Below are positions 63,585 to 64,000 of a stretch of 64,000 nt of DNA, piece after piece. This stretch comes from Winogradskyella helgolandensis (GTDB taxonomy: Bacteria > Bacteroidota > Bacteroidia > Flavobacteriales > Flavobacteriaceae), in assembly GCF_013404085.1 (NCBI RefSeq), contig NZ_JABFHO010000001.1, positions 1,116,001-1,180,000 on the forward strand. The letters run 5' to 3'. Made by a program: the position numbers and the translations under genes. The notes under the pieces are model-generated. The model did no database searches. It was not told the origin of the DNA and saw only the letters and a list, made by a program, of their open reading frames with translations. Numbering within the stretch: the first letter of the stretch is position 1; each line of letters starts with the position of its first letter.

Positions 63585-64000
63585 ATGAAGAAGTTTGCAC
63601 TAACATTAATGTCATTTTTAGTCATAGTAGCTTGTAAAAACAATGCAGAAACACCTTCTGAACCTGTTGAAGGCGTAGTTTCAGTAAAGGAAAAAACAGC
63701 TAAATATCCAAGCGATGTTATTCCGTTTATGGATGATTGGAAAATTCTTTTAGGAGACGGCACAAGTATAAAAGAGCTCGTCAATTATGAGAAGGAAAAT
63801 TTTTTCTATGTTGAAAATGAAAGTGATACGGATTGGGTAGTGTATAAAACACCAAACTCAGGAATTACGTCGCGTACATCAAGCAATACAAGAACAGAAT
63901 TAGGCCAAAAAGAATATTGGATCCCAGAAGTTGGAGGCAAATTAACAGGGATTTTAAAAGTGGAACATGTTTCTACGTCGGGTGATGCAAGAGTTGCAGC
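63585..64000 (+). CDS. PL7-family alginate lyase lipoprotein, N-terminal part
   Basis: The first 138 codons are visible; the gene runs out of the window. It has a lipoprotein signal (LVIVAC, lipid Cys17), a short linker and the start of an alginate lyase 2 beta-jelly-roll: YPSDVIPFMDDWKILLG, then SNTRTELGQKEYW, whose RTEL corresponds to the conserved R-x-E-L active-site strand of PL7. It follows the PL6 gene by 81 bp with a hairpin repeat between. PL7 enzymes usually act endolytically and would complement the PL6 enzyme. Confidence 0.88.
   Translation, partial: MKKFALTLMSFLVIVACKNNAETPSEPVEGVVSVKEKTAKYPSDVIPFMDDWKILLGDGTSIKELVNYEKENFFYVENESDTDWVVYKTPNSGITSRTSSNTRTELGQKEYWIPEVGGKLTGILKVEHVSTSGDARVA

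Overview
The window is AT-rich chromosomal DNA from a member of the Bacteroidota, most likely a marine Flavobacteriaceae. Signs seen in the sequence are a giant secreted protein with a C-terminal type IX secretion (T9SS) sorting domain, lipoproteins with acidic residues after the lipid cysteine, TonB receptors with a carboxypeptidase-like N-terminal domain, DUF4270, an atpD-atpC pair apart from the rest of the ATP synthase genes, TAnnTTTG promoter boxes, and PL6/PL7 alginate lyases at the right end. I cannot name genus or species from sequence alone.

Layout. 1-5.4 kb: the start of a cupin-like gene, a membrane-raft operon (NfeD-like, flotillin, small membrane protein), and two fields of palindromic repeats; the second surrounds a stand-alone GIY-YIG nuclease gene. 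5.4-9.9 kb: TonB receptor divergent from a MocR-type regulator, DUF2007 protein, and a paralogue of the small membrane protein at 917-1387. 10-13.2 kb: a cassette of three DUF2975 membrane proteins, a metallophosphoesterase and an XRE regulator behind a promoter with a perfect inverted repeat. 13.2-15.5 kb: ankyrin protein and M61 protease. 15.5-20.8 kb: dinB and a short dnaE, divergent from a LexA-like S24 repressor (a probable damage-inducible mutagenesis unit). 20.8-33 kb: Gfo/Idh/MocA oxidoreductase, atpC/atpD, TonB receptor plus SGNH lipoprotein, glmS, DUF4270, a short GT5 protein. 33-39.4 kb: panC, panD, flippase-like protein, two tandem esterase-fold proteins without the usual serine, a 50-residue ORF, radA. 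39.5-45.6 kb: 2007-residue T9SS protein. 45.7-51.8 kb: ileS, a TraR/DksA-like gene, an exported protein, lspA, a lipoprotein. 51.8-54.6 kb: a compressed operon rimB-like, rimK-like, AstE-like, 5-formyl-THF cyclo-ligase. 54.7-60.6 kb: uvrC, patatin/BamA-like protein, rplY/ctc, prs. 60.7-64 kb: tRNA-Leu(CAA), then PL6 and PL7 alginate lyases behind two tandem TGGTTAACCA palindromes.

Most of the window is housekeeping. The strongest candidate for something undescribed is the repeat/GIY-YIG locus. Five units of 141-145 bp, each bounded by two oppositely oriented copies of the palindrome ATTCCTGC-N4-GCAGGAAT, lie in this window, four of them around the GIY-YIG gene. The architecture recalls REPINs, but with a GIY-YIG protein where a RAYT transposase would be expected. 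Other points of interest are the DUF2975/phosphatase/XRE cassette with its operator-like promoter, the MocR protein lacking the PLP lysine, the RimB-RimK-AstE operon, and the possible operator pair before the alginate lyases.
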